The position numbers were made by a program, and so were the translations under genes. Under the pieces are notes generated by a model, which was given only the letters and a program-made list of their open reading frames with translations, was not told the origin of the DNA and searched no databases. Positions 28,137 through 36,334 of a stretch of 64,000 bases of DNA are shown one piece after another. How positions within the stretch are numbered: position 1 is the first letter of the stretch; the number at the start of each line of letters is the position of its first letter. The stretch covers positions 1,116,001 to 1,180,000 of the forward strand of contig NZ_CP044016.1 of NCBI RefSeq assembly GCF_004337365.2, read 5' to 3'. The stretch is from Rhizosphaericola mali (GTDB lineage Bacteria > Bacteroidota > Bacteroidia > Chitinophagales > Chitinophagaceae).

Positions 28137-28352
28137 TTACAGCTTATCTTTGTTTGCAAGTGAAATCAGTCTGGGCATATCTTCTTCAAAGAATTTTTTT
28201 CTGTCGATAAATACACGTCCTCTGGGACAAAATTGTCTGGAATTAATTAGTCCTAATTTACGTTTTTTGATAACGGTCTGCACCGAATAGTGCAGTATAT
28301 CAGCAATCTGTTTTTGAGAGATAAATTCCTCATTTGTTGTTTCCTTTGTCAT
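28137..28352 (-). CDS. Small helix-turn-helix (excisionase/MerR-like) protein (X1)
   Basis: This is a 71-residue DNA-binding protein. A helix-turn-helix (FISQKQIADILHYSVQTVIK, then KRKLGLIN) is followed by a wing RGRVFIDRKKFFEED. It fits helix_turn_helix_17/excisionase-like regulators that accompany integrases and mob modules. A similar but longer protein occupies the equivalent place in X2. It probably regulates the mob operon or excision; the target is not shown. An inverted repeat CGAAGG/CCTTCG (28373-28390) and a 20-bp palindrome (28432-28451) lie just upstream and may be operators. Confidence 0.75.
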   Translation of the reverse strand: MTKETTNEEFISQKQIADILHYSVQTVIKKRKLGLINSRQFCPRGRVFIDRKKFFEEDMPRLISLANKDKL

Positions 28353-28431
28353 AGGGGATATTTTTACTGTAGCGAAGGGATATTCCTTCGTAGTGCAAAG
28401 AGAAAAAGAAAACGAACTATATTTTCTGTGT

Positions 28432-28451
28432 ACATCTATGTATATAGATGT
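28432..28451. promoter_or_regulatory. 20-bp perfect palindrome upstream of the HTH gene
   Basis: ACATCTATGTATATAGATGT reads the same on both strands. It lies about 80 bp upstream of a helix-turn-helix gene and is a plausible operator; no binding data support it. Confidence 0.35.
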
Positions 28452-28589
28452 AGATGAATACTACTATATGAAAATGGTCTTTACTGAATGGAAAACGAGG
28501 TGTAGGAGTTGTAGTTTCCTTTACTATAGTGTAGTCTATTCAACCAAATCTAGCCTTAAGTGATTGAATTTAGCAAATAGGAGATTTTT

Positions 28590-29741
28590 TTATCTATATC
28601 TTTCCAATATCTGTAAAACAAGGGTATATTTTTGAGGGTCTTGCCTGCCTAGAATCTCCAGAAAGCTTTCTTTTTGATCGCGCATCCTATTGGCAATAGA
28701 GCGACTATCTGCCTGCTGAGGGAAAAGGAATTGTATGAGATTTTCATAATCCTTTAAAGTTCCTTCCTGTTTGCCTTTACCTTTTAAGTTGATCTCGTAG
28801 CAGATTCTTGCCGCTCCTAAAAGTAAATTTATGGAACGGACACCATGGTCAAAATCTCCTGGACGTAGAGTTATAGTTTCTCTACTCGCTGAACTTTGGG
28901 TAAAAATACCCTCCACTATTTGGGGCGCAGTAAGTGATTTTTTTTCGTTTTTTAATTGTGGCGCCATACTTAAGTAAGCTTCCCAAATGGACAAAAGATC
29001 TTTTTGTTCAGCAGTAGAAGTTACCTTTTGTGGGATGTTTTTACCGGATGAATCAGACTCAACTTGTATATTTTGGGAGGATGAACCTTCTGGTATCTTG
29101 CTATTTTCCGATGGTGAAATATTCACATTTGTACTTTGTCCTTCTCGATTAAGCAAAGATTTGGTGCGGTCATTATAGTATTTAGCCGTTTGAATGTCCA
29201 CAAAAAGATGGGCACAGCAAATAAGATAAGCCTGTAGTTTTCCATAAAATAGGATCCACTCAGAGACTGTTTCCCCGTCATAATGGAATAGTCGTAGGAG
29301 TTCATCTCCCATGTCTTTTAAGAAAGATAACTTTCCCTTATTATCTTCTATCCATGTTAGCGCCAAAGTTTCTTCTTCAAAATCACGCACTCCAATATGG
29401 TAGCCATTTTGAAAATGGGACATAATTTCTTTGGCTTGTTCTAGGGTGATTTCTACATCCGTTCCATTATCGCGCACAATATGTTGAGGAGTCCTATAAG
29501 GAACAACTTTATCAAAAATATCTTGAAAACATCGATCTGTACAAAGAAAATCCATATCATCTATTGCATAACGAACTATGACACTATCGAGATTGGTAGA
29601 CCAAAACTCAAAAGTATCCTCTGTTGCAAAATTCTCAAAAAGTCTATACTTGCCATAGGACAACAAAGGATGCTTACCAAAATACCGATCCAGATATTGG
29701 CGGTAATAACGGTAGTTTAGCTTTTTGAATGGAATGGACAT
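28590..29741 (-). CDS. Uncharacterised element-associated protein, 383 residues
   Basis: The product is cytoplasmic, with no signal peptide or membrane segment. The N-terminal part is aromatic-rich (KKLNYRYYRQYLDRYFGKHP). A low-complexity Ser/Asn/Gln linker (about 205-240) precedes a conserved-looking end (ETITLRPGDFDHGVRSINLL, then LGAARICYEINLKGKG). It is larger than RteC and lacks its pattern, so I do not use that name. It sits next to the mob module and has no partner on the same strand. Function unknown. Confidence 0.6.
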   Translation of the reverse strand: MSIPFKKLNYRYYRQYLDRYFGKHPLLSYGKYRLFENFATEDTFEFWSTNLDSVIVRYAIDDMDFLCTDRCFQDIFDKVVPYRTPQHIVRDNGTDVEITLEQAKEIMSHFQNGYHIGVRDFEEETLALTWIEDNKGKLSFLKDMGDELLRLFHYDGETVSEWILFYGKLQAYLICCAHLFVDIQTAKYYNDRTKSLLNREGQSTNVNISPSENSKIPEGSSSQNIQVESDSSGKNIPQKVTSTAEQKDLLSIWEAYLSMAPQLKNEKKSLTAPQIVEGIFTQSSASRETITLRPGDFDHGVRSINLLLGAARICYEINLKGKGKQEGTLKDYENLIQFLFPQQADSRSIANRMRDQKESFLEILGRQDPQKYTLVLQILERYR

Positions 29742-30076
29742 GGTAGGAATAATATAAATACCTTTAAAGATATTACTTTGAATCGAAATGCTATGCTAAA
29801 AATGTTCTTATAATTTATAATTTGAAGGAAAGATTTAGACATTGGAATCCAACAAGTTTTGGTCTTATAAATAGAACGTTATGTTACTGAATGATGTTAT
29901 ATCAAACTATATCTTATGAGTAAATGAAGTTGGTTTACAGAGATTTCTTATATTCTAATTCAAAAACTATATCACTGTTTAATAAAAATTAGAAGGTAAC
30001 CGTATTTGTCTTTTTTTATTAAACATTTTGTAGGCAAAATATAATATCGTAATATTGCGATATTATATTTTAAGAT
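29742..30076. other. Intergenic region upstream of arsR
   Basis: About 335 bp of AT-rich DNA between two divergent genes. Apart from the ArsR operator-like repeat at its right end no feature is visible. Confidence 0.4.
30041..30066. promoter_or_regulatory. Operator-like inverted repeat upstream of arsR
   Basis: ATAATATCG and CGATATTAT flank an 8-nt centre, ending 10 bp before the arsR start. ArsR repressors bind such AT-rich dyads over their own promoter. A half-conserved second copy lies at 30426. Confidence 0.6.
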
Positions 30077-30406
30077 ATGGGACTTACTAAATCAGATATA
30101 TTTTCAGACGAACAAAATAAATTGGCTTCTATGTTTAAAGTTATGGGGCATCCTGCACGGGTAGCGATACTTCAATATATTATCAATCAGAAAGCCTGTA
30201 TTTGCAATGATTTAGTAGATGAATTGGGGTTGGCACAAGCAACCATTTCACAACACTTAAAGGAGTTAAAAACCATCGGTATCATACAAGGAACGATAGA
30301 AGGAAAATCAGTTTGTTATTGCATAGAAGAAAAGAAATGGAAAGAAATACAAGGGCTTTTTAATCAATTCTTTGAGCAGGAAGTAAAAGTAAATCAATGC
30401 TGTTAA
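30077..30406 (+). CDS. arsR: ArsR-family arsenic-responsive repressor
   Basis: This is a 109-residue winged helix-turn-helix repressor. MFKVMGHPARVAILQYI is followed by the metal(loid) box KACICNDLVDELG (C-x-C within the recognition region) and LAQATISQHLKELKTIGIIQG, the DNA-reading helix. Binding of As(III) to the cysteines would release DNA. It is the first gene of the arsenic operon. An additional C-terminal cysteine pair (NQCC) may contribute to sensing. Confidence 0.93.
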   Translation: MGLTKSDIFSDEQNKLASMFKVMGHPARVAILQYIINQKACICNDLVDELGLAQATISQHLKELKTIGIIQGTIEGKSVCYCIEEKKWKEIQGLFNQFFEQEVKVNQCC

Positions 30407-30425
30407 AAGCATTTTTTTATAACTC

Positions 30426-30449
30426 ATAATATCGTCATATTGCAATGTA
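30426..30449. promoter_or_regulatory. Second ArsR operator-like site
   Basis: ATAATATCGTCATATTGC repeats the left arm and centre of the first operator-like site (ATAATATCGTAATATTGC, one difference), between arsR and the DUF6428 gene. This suggests a second ArsR-controlled promoter for the downstream genes. The right arm is degraded. Confidence 0.5.
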
Positions 30450-30523
30450 ACATATCGTAGTAATAGAGTCTTAAATACAGAATAATAAAGCGTAACAAAA
30501 TATCATAATAAAATAGAAATTTT

Positions 30524-30988
30524 ATGAAACTATCAAACATCAAAGAAATCTTACCAGCATTAGATAATGTTGAATTTCAATTAGAGAATGGAACGTATGT
30601 ACAGGAGCATTTCCACGTTACGGAAGTAGGTGTTATCACGAAACATTTTATTGATTGTGGAGGAACTATTAGAAATGAAAAAGTGGTCAATTTCCAATTA
30701 TGGAATGCAAACGATTTTGAACATAGATTAAAGCCAACCAAACTATTAAACATCATCAAACTATCTGAAGAAAAATTAGGTATGGAAGATGCAGAAATAG
30801 AAGTTGAATACCAAAGTGAAACGATTGGTAAATACGACTTAGATTTTAACGGTAATCACTTTATACTGAAAAACAAACAAACCGCTTGTTTAGCTCAAGA
30901 TGCTTGCGGTATTCCTGCCGAAAAACAAAAAGTAAAATTATCAGACTTGAATAATGCTTGCTGTACACCTAATTCGGGATGCTGTTAA
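30524..30988 (+). CDS. DUF6428-family protein of the arsenic operon
   Basis: This is a 154-residue cytoplasmic protein. It contains EHFHVTEVGVITKHFIDCGG, a histidine/cysteine-containing motif common to DUF6428 members that sit in Bacteroidota ars operons. The C-terminus is Cys-rich (ACCTPNSGCC), suggesting metalloid binding. No enzymatic role is established. It overlaps nothing but is 2 nt from the next gene. Confidence 0.75.
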   Translation: MKLSNIKEILPALDNVEFQLENGTYVQEHFHVTEVGVITKHFIDCGGTIRNEKVVNFQLWNANDFEHRLKPTKLLNIIKLSEEKLGMEDAEIEVEYQSETIGKYDLDFNGNHFILKNKQTACLAQDACGIPAEKQKVKLSDLNNACCTPNSGCC

Positions 30989-30990
30989 AT

Positions 30991-31491
30991 ATGGAAACAA
31001 TGGAAATTAGAACAATTACCAAAGATAATTTTTCAGAAGTCGTAGAAATATACAAACAAGGATTAGCAACCAATATAGCCACTTTTCAAAATGATTTACC
31101 ACAATGGGAAGAATGGAACAAAGGGCATCTTGACTTTTGCAGGATTAGTATTTATGAAAATAGTAAAATGCTTGGTTGGACCGCATTAACGCCAGTTTCA
31201 AGCCGATGCGTATATGCAGGAGTTGCAGAAGTAAGTGTTTATGTAGCACAAAACACAAGAGGCAAAGGCATTGGAAAAATCTTATTGAATGAATTGATTA
31301 AACAAAGCGAAGCAAATGGAATATGGATGTTGCAATCTGGTATATTTTCTGAAAATCAAAGTAGTATCAAGTTACACGAAAAATGCGGTTTCAGAATGGT
31401 AGGATACAGAGAAAAAATAGGAAAGAAAAACGGGATTTGGAAAGACAATGTACTAATGGAACACAGAAGTAAAAACATCGGAATGGATTAA
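30991..31491 (+). CDS. GNAT acetyltransferase, ArsN1/phosphinothricin-acetyltransferase type
   Basis: This is a 166-residue N-acetyltransferase. The coenzyme-A loop is VAQNTRGKGIGKILL (Q/RxxGxG/A). NQSSIKLHEKCGFRMVG and REKIGKKNGIWKDNVLM complete the phosphinothricin acetyltransferase pattern. ArsN1 members of this family acetylate the organoarsenical arsinothricin, which fits its place between DUF6428 and arsC. ATG 30991 directly follows the preceding stop; an upstream ATG at 30979 would overlap it. Confidence 0.85.
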   Translation: METMEIRTITKDNFSEVVEIYKQGLATNIATFQNDLPQWEEWNKGHLDFCRISIYENSKMLGWTALTPVSSRCVYAGVAEVSVYVAQNTRGKGIGKILLNELIKQSEANGIWMLQSGIFSENQSSIKLHEKCGFRMVGYREKIGKKNGIWKDNVLMEHRSKNIGMD

Positions 31492-31516
31492 TAAGCATCA
31501 AAAAAAATCAAAAAAT

Positions 31517-32128
31517 ATGTATTCAGCATTATCAAAAACAATTGATCAGTTACAAATAGAAAATATTAGTGAAGAACGTATAAAAATTTTACAACCATTA
31601 GTAGATTTTGTACAGCAAAAAACAGATGATAAGCAGGATATAAATATCAATTTCATTTGTACGCATAATTCACGCAGAAGCCATTTATCGCAAATTTGGG
31701 CACGAGTAGCATCAGCACATTTTAACATACCAAATGTAAACTGTTATTCGGGTGGTACAGAAGAAACTGCATTGTTTCCAAAAGTTGCAGAAACATTGAT
31801 TTATCAAGGTTTTAGCATTTTCAAAATTGCAGAAAGTAATAATCCTGTATATGCTATTAAGTATGAAGATAATGCTTTGCCTGTAATTGGTTTTTCTAAA
31901 AAATATGATAACCCTTTTAATCCGGTATCAGCATTTGCAGCTATTATGACTTGTTCACAAGCAGACGGAGGATGTCCGTTTATTGCAGGGGCCGAAAAAA
32001 GAATACCTATCACATTTGAAGACCCTAAAGTTTCAGACAACACACCAGAGCAATCTCAGGTATATGTAGAAAGAAGTTTGCAGATTGCAACAGAAATGTT
32101 TTATGTCTTTTCAAAAATCAGTCAATAA
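31517..32128 (+). CDS. arsC: Arsenate reductase, low-molecular-weight phosphatase fold
   Basis: This is a 203-residue thioredoxin- or glutaredoxin-coupled arsenate reductase that makes arsenite from arsenate for efflux by Acr3. The phosphatase loop is FICTHNSRRSHLSQIWA (C-x5-R). ADGGCPFIAGAEKRIPITFEDP includes a downstream Cys typical of the redox cascade, with TCSQADGGCP. It ends 3 nt before acr3, so translation is probably coupled. Larger than classic S. aureus ArsC (about 130 residues), as usual in Bacteroidota. Confidence 0.92.
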   Translation: MYSALSKTIDQLQIENISEERIKILQPLVDFVQQKTDDKQDININFICTHNSRRSHLSQIWARVASAHFNIPNVNCYSGGTEETALFPKVAETLIYQGFSIFKIAESNNPVYAIKYEDNALPVIGFSKKYDNPFNPVSAFAAIMTCSQADGGCPFIAGAEKRIPITFEDPKVSDNTPEQSQVYVERSLQIATEMFYVFSKISQ

Positions 32129-32131
32129 CCA

Positions 32132-33166
32132 ATGCCACAAAAATTAAAATTCTTAGACAGATACCTAACCTTATGGATATTCATTGCAATGGCAGTGGGT
32201 ATAAGTTTAGGATATTTTTTTCCAGGTATTTCAAGAATTACAAATGCTTTAACCGTAGGCACTACAAATATTCCATTAGCAATAGGTTTAATTTTGATGA
32301 TGTACCCTCCCTTAGCAAAGGTTGATTATTCGCTATTACCCCAAGCATTTAAGGATAAAAAAGTAATTGGAATATCTTTATTATTCAATTGGATTATTGG
32401 TTCTATGCTGATGTTCGGGCTAGCCATTTTGTTTTTACGAGATGAACCAGATTATATGGCAGGATTGATTTTGATAGGCTTAGCGAGATGTATCGCAATG
32501 GTAATCGTTTGGAGCGATTTAGCAAAAGCAAATAGGGAATATACAGCTATGTTAGTCGCATTAAATAGCGTTTTTCAAGTCTTTTCTTACAGCTTCTTAG
32601 TTTGGTTATTCATTAACGTATTACCGAGCAAATTAGGATTAGCAAATTTCAATGTAACCGTATCAATAAAAGATGTTACAGAAAGTGTGTTAATATATCT
32701 AGGCATTCCATTTTTAGCAGGTTTTATAAGTCGTTACACGTTGGTAAAATCAAAAGGTATGGAATGGTATAACAGAAAATTTGTACCTCGAATATCTCCG
32801 ATAACATTATATGCGTTACTATTTACCATTATGTTAATGTTCAGTATGAAAGGCAATAAAATAGTTGAAGTACCAATGGATGTTATCAAAATAGCTATAC
32901 CATTAATCATTTATTTTATACTAATGTTTTTCTTTAGTTTCTTTATCAATAAATGGCTTAAAATTCCTTACGATAAAAATGCATCAATTGCATTTACTGC
33001 GACAGGAAACAATTTTGAACTAGCAATAGCTGTATCTATAGCAGTATTTGGTATTAGTTCTCCACAGGCATTTGTAGGCGTAATAGGACCATTGGTAGAA
33101 GTTCCAGTAATGATACTGTTGGTAAGGGCAAGTTTATGGTTTAAAAAGAAATATTATATATTCTAA
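32132..33166 (+). CDS. acr3: ACR3-family arsenite efflux transporter
   Basis: This is a 344-residue inner-membrane arsenite extruder with about ten hydrophobic segments. Family hallmarks are LMMYPPLAKVDY and GLARCIAMVIVWSDLAKANR, with the conserved Cys in TM4, then FTATGNNFELAIAVSIA with a conserved Glu. It is last in the ars operon; arsenite is its substrate by family. It lies immediately upstream of an IS256-family insertion with which it shares no overlap. Confidence 0.94.
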   Translation: MPQKLKFLDRYLTLWIFIAMAVGISLGYFFPGISRITNALTVGTTNIPLAIGLILMMYPPLAKVDYSLLPQAFKDKKVIGISLLFNWIIGSMLMFGLAILFLRDEPDYMAGLILIGLARCIAMVIVWSDLAKANREYTAMLVALNSVFQVFSYSFLVWLFINVLPSKLGLANFNVTVSIKDVTESVLIYLGIPFLAGFISRYTLVKSKGMEWYNRKFVPRISPITLYALLFTIMLMFSMKGNKIVEVPMDVIKIAIPLIIYFILMFFFSFFINKWLKIPYDKNASIAFTATGNNFELAIAVSIAVFGISSPQAFVGVIGPLVEVPVMILLVRASLWFKKKYYIF

Positions 33167-33246
33167 ATGTAATATGAGTAGGTGATCCTACTAAATCTCT
33201 TGAATTGTAATTTTGATACACATTTTAGCAAAACTTATCTTTATAA

Positions 33247-34609
33247 GACACTATCCCACCAAGTGTGTAAGTTAAAAAGTTAGGTTTAGGTTTTATAATC
33301 TGAGCCTTTTGTCAAAAATAAGGATAAACTGGTTTAAAATCAGTCCCCAGTTATGAATAGGCATCGTCCATTTTTTAGTGGCTTCTTTTAGTGCCAGGTA
33401 AACAGATTTTATCACTGCATCATCAGTAGGGAAAGACATCTTGTTTTTAGTGTATTTTCGTATTTTTCCATTCAGGTTTTCAATGAGATTAGTGGTGTAA
33501 ATGATTTTACGAATTTCGATTGGAAAATCAAAAAACACGGTCAGTTCGTCCCAATTGTTTCTCCAAGATTGAATAGCATATAAGTATTTGCTTTCCCATT
33601 TTGCGGCAAAATCTTCTAAAGCGGCTTTTGCGGCGTCCTTATTGGGTGCAGTATAGATGTGTTCATATCGGCAGAGAATTCTTTTCTATCCTTCCAAACC
33701 ACGTATTTACAGGCATTTCTAATCTGGTGAACGACACAAATTTGTGTTTGCGATTCAGGGAAAACCGAGCGAATAGTTTGGGTAAATCCATTCAGGTTAT
33801 CGGTAGCGGTGATGAGGATATCTTCGACTCCACGCGCTTTTAAATCGGTCAAAACACTCATCCAAAAGCTGGAACTTTCGTTCTTTCCAAGCCACATCCC
33901 TAGTATTTCTTTTTTGCCTTCACGATTAAGCCCAACCGCCAGATAAATGGTTTTGTTGATGACTTTGGAATTTTCTCTGACTTTGAAGACAATTCCGTCC
34001 ATCCAGACAATAAGATATACATCCTCTAAAGGTCGGTTCTGCCAGGCAACGACTTCACTTGCAACAGCACTAGTAATGCGGGATATCGTAGAAGTCGAAA
34101 CTTCAAAATCGTACATCTCCCTAATCTGCTCTTCGATATCAGAAACGCTCATCCCTTTGGCATAAAAGGAGATGATAATATTTTCCAGACCATCGATAAT
34201 ATTGTGCTTCTTGGGAACCAATGCAGGTTCAAAATTACCTTCCCTATCTCTGGGTACTTTGATTTCGGATTCACCAAAAGAAGATTTTATTTTCTTGGTT
34301 CCATGTCCGTTACGGTAATTGCCCGCTTTGGTCTTTTCGTGCTTTTCATTATCGAGATGGGCGTCCAATTCTGCATCAAGCATGTGTTCTACTGCCTTCT
34401 TATGCAGTTGTTTGAAAAAGGAGGTCAAGTCTTCCCCGCTTTTGAAGGATTTGTAGAAATCCTTGTTGTTCAATAATTCTTCTTTGTCCATCATATCTAT
34501 GTAAAGTTTAAAAATAGAAAAAAGTTATTTCCGTAATTTTTTTTGAGCTTTAATGGCTCAAAAAATTCCAGAATAACTTTTTAACTTACACAGTTAGTGA
34601 GATACTACC
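33247..34609 (-). mobile_element. IS256-family insertion sequence, 1363 bp
   Basis: The ends carry imperfect inverted repeats of about 37 bp that share GTGTAAGTTAAAAAGTTA. The IS is flanked by an 8-bp direct repeat CTTTATAA (33239-33246 and 34610-34617), the target duplication expected of this family. The transposase is on the minus strand and frameshifted. It lies between acr3 and the X1 integrase, so it entered X1 after the ars operon was assembled. Confidence 0.88.
33293..34494 (-). pseudogene. IS256-type DDE transposase, frameshifted
   Basis: The first frame (34494 to 33616) has the DDE residues D in VWMDGIVFKV and D in LITATDNLNGFTQTIRSVFP. It loses phase at [10 protein letters not shown]. 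Adding one A (33660 region: ATGAACACATC to ATGAAACACATC) restores [20 protein letters not shown] and then runs into the second frame ending 33293, which holds the E in [17 protein letters not shown]. The full length would be about 400 residues. A single deletion has broken it, or the base was miscalled. Confidence 0.88.
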
Positions 34610-34656
34610 CTTTATAAATTTGTTTGTATTCTCTAATTAAATCGTAATTCTCCATT

Positions 34657-35889
34657 CTAATCATCAAAAACATTCTCCATTTCCTTTATTGCGTTAATTC
34701 TTTTGGATTTGACATAAGACATAAAGGTTCTTTCTGAGTTGTGACCAGTGATAGCCATTATGGTTTGTATATTGATACCTCTTTTATACATATTTGTTGC
34801 AAAACTCCTTCTAGCAGTATGTGTTGTAACAAGACGGTAAAAAGGTTCGTTCATGGAAACCTTTCGTCCGCCTTTACTAATGGAGTAAGCAACATCATTA
34901 GTAAAGCCCGCCATTTTTACAATATCTTTAATCCTTCGATTAATTTGCCATTCACTGATTGAATTTGGTAATACTCCTCCATATTTGACAATAGTTTTCT
35001 TCACGATGGGATGTAAAGGAATGTCAATATATTCAGCGGTCTTTTCACTTCTTAGCGAAATTACATTACCATGAACATGACTTTTAGTTATTTCCAACAA
35101 ATTACCAACTCTCAAACCTAACCAGCAGGATGCTACAAATAAATCTCGGATGACTTCATCTTGTGGAGTATTTTCTAAGTGCAGTTTATTTAAGGTTTTT
35201 ATCTGGTCTTCTGACAGATAAACTGAGAAACTCTCTTCTGATGTCTTTTTGAAACGTTTGCTTTTGAATTTGAAGTTGGAATGCAGTTCTCTTTCTTCCG
35301 CCTCCGCCATAAAGAATTTGATATGCTTTACTTCTTTACCTATTGTATTTACAGAATACTCTTTTTCCATTTGACAATAAGAAACATAGGCATTATAAAA
35401 ATCCATGTCAATATTTTCAAAATTTACGGGTCTTTTATAACACTCTTTTTGAAAGGACTTCAGATTTTTAAGTGTCGTCCGGTATTGTGCTAATGTACCA
35501 GATGTGCGGTTGAGTGTAGGAATTAATTTTTCCATGAATTGTATAAGACTTCCACCTTCTGACAAATCTATTCTGACTTTTTCTGCCTTCTTTATCTCAA
35601 CTTGCTTTATTTGCTGCTTGAATTTTACAAGTATATTTTGTTCCTGATTCTGTATCAAATCTGTTAGTTTTGAAACAGCACTTGCACCAAAGAATTGTAG
35701 ATAATTGTTAAATTCCATAGTTTCCGAAGAGGTACCCCTTGCTCGTTGTGCATTTTCATTCCAATTAGCTGGTTTTATGACCTTGCCGGTGCTTATGGTA
35801 ATTCTTTTACCGTGACAATACAAATAGAGCATTACTGTTGAACGTCCTTGCTTGTTGAGTTTATTGCTGAGATAAAAACGAGGTTCCAT
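34657..35889 (-). CDS. Tyrosine integrase of element X1
   Basis: This is a 410-residue site-specific recombinase next to the att copy at 36044. An N-terminal arm-binding domain (residues 1-90), a SAM-like core-binding domain (about 115-210) and a catalytic domain are visible. Catalytic motifs are ASCWLGLRVGNLLEI (Arg I), HTARRSFATNMYKRGINIQT (H-x-x-R) and ITGHNSERTFMSYVK (Tyr). It directs integration into and excision from tRNA-Lys; that role follows from position. The start ATG at 35889 precedes three TACTTACA arm repeats. Confidence 0.92.
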   Translation of the reverse strand: MEPRFYLSNKLNKQGRSTVMLYLYCHGKRITISTGKVIKPANWNENAQRARGTSSETMEFNNYLQFFGASAVSKLTDLIQNQEQNILVKFKQQIKQVEIKKAEKVRIDLSEGGSLIQFMEKLIPTLNRTSGTLAQYRTTLKNLKSFQKECYKRPVNFENIDMDFYNAYVSYCQMEKEYSVNTIGKEVKHIKFFMAEAEERELHSNFKFKSKRFKKTSEESFSVYLSEDQIKTLNKLHLENTPQDEVIRDLFVASCWLGLRVGNLLEITKSHVHGNVISLRSEKTAEYIDIPLHPIVKKTIVKYGGVLPNSISEWQINRRIKDIVKMAGFTNDVAYSISKGGRKVSMNEPFYRLVTTHTARRSFATNMYKRGINIQTIMAITGHNSERTFMSYVKSKRINAIKEMENVFDD

Positions 35890-35902
35890 GGCGATTATTT
35901 TT

Positions 35903-35942
35903 TACTTACAATTACTTACAGTATTTTGGATATTTACTTACA
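35903..35942. repeat. TACTTACA repeats at X1 right end, candidate arm sites
   Basis: TACTTACA occurs at 35903-35910, 35913-35920 and 35935-35942, directly upstream of the X1 integrase. The same octamer occurs twice at the X1 left end. Confidence 0.6.
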
Positions 35943-36043
35943 ATAAAGATAATCTATTTTCACAAAATATATTATAACTATTTGGTAAATAATTAATTAT
36001 ATTGATATCTGTTAAAGTGTATTAAACTCAATTTATGCTAAAT

Positions 36044-36061
36044 AAGTCCCAGCGGGATCAC
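36044..36061 (+). repeat. att copy 2 (boundary of X1 and X2)
   Basis: An exact 18-bp copy of AAGTCCCAGCGGGATCAC from the tRNA-Lys 3' end, outside any tRNA gene. It serves as attR of X1 and attL of X2. Confidence 0.88.
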
Positions 36062-36105
36062 AGAAAGCAGTAGAACAAAGTTAAACTGATTTCAATAAAA
36101 TTAAA

Positions 36106-36138
36106 AAAGCCGTGTAAATCAATAGATTACACGGCTTT
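36106..36138 (+). terminator. Terminator hairpin at X2 left end
   Basis: AAAGCCGTGTAA / TTACACGGCTTT with loop ATCAATAGA, 45 bp past att copy 2. The loop matches that of the X1 left-end hairpin, but the stem bases differ on both sides, so pairing is conserved and sequence is not. Confidence 0.75.
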
Positions 36139-36198
36139 CTTGTTAAGTGTCGTTAAGTTAAATATTTAAATAATTAAGAACTCCAAGGTGAGCAGATA

Positions 36199-36231
36199 GG
36201 TTAGCAACATTTTGTCTAACTTGTGCTAACC
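36199..36231. repeat. Inverted GGTTAGCA pair at X2 left end, candidate arm sites
   Basis: GGTTAGCA at 36199-36206 is mirrored by TGCTAACC at 36224-36231. The octamer recurs twice as a direct repeat at the X2 right end (55886-55905). Confidence 0.55.
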
Positions 36232-36334
36232 TTTGAAAAGCCGAAATGCTTATCCACATTACGTTTCACAAGGTTAAGACAGTAATAAAAATAGTAATGT
36301 TTTTCTGTTTTAGCCACAAAAAAAAATGTTGGTT

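Larger units (their letters stand above)
5802..36061. mobile_element. Integrative mobilizable element X1 in tRNA-Lys (carries a nested insert)
   Basis: The element is bounded by two exact 18-bp copies of the tRNA-Lys 3' end. Its right end carries a tyrosine integrase pointing inward. The backbone holds MobC, a relaxase, a membrane mobilization protein, a RadC-like gene and an HTH protein; there are no tra/type IV secretion genes, so it is mobilizable and not self-transmissible. Cargo includes an arsenic operon and a disrupted nSTAND3-type defence gene. A GC-richer segment (about 7029-23954) with a second integrase looks like a later insertion. Confidence 0.8.

Noticed and set aside
28590-29741. 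Naming the 383-residue protein RteC
   Set aside because: Position beside a mob module suggests it, but I could not see the RteC sequence pattern, so it is left as unknown.
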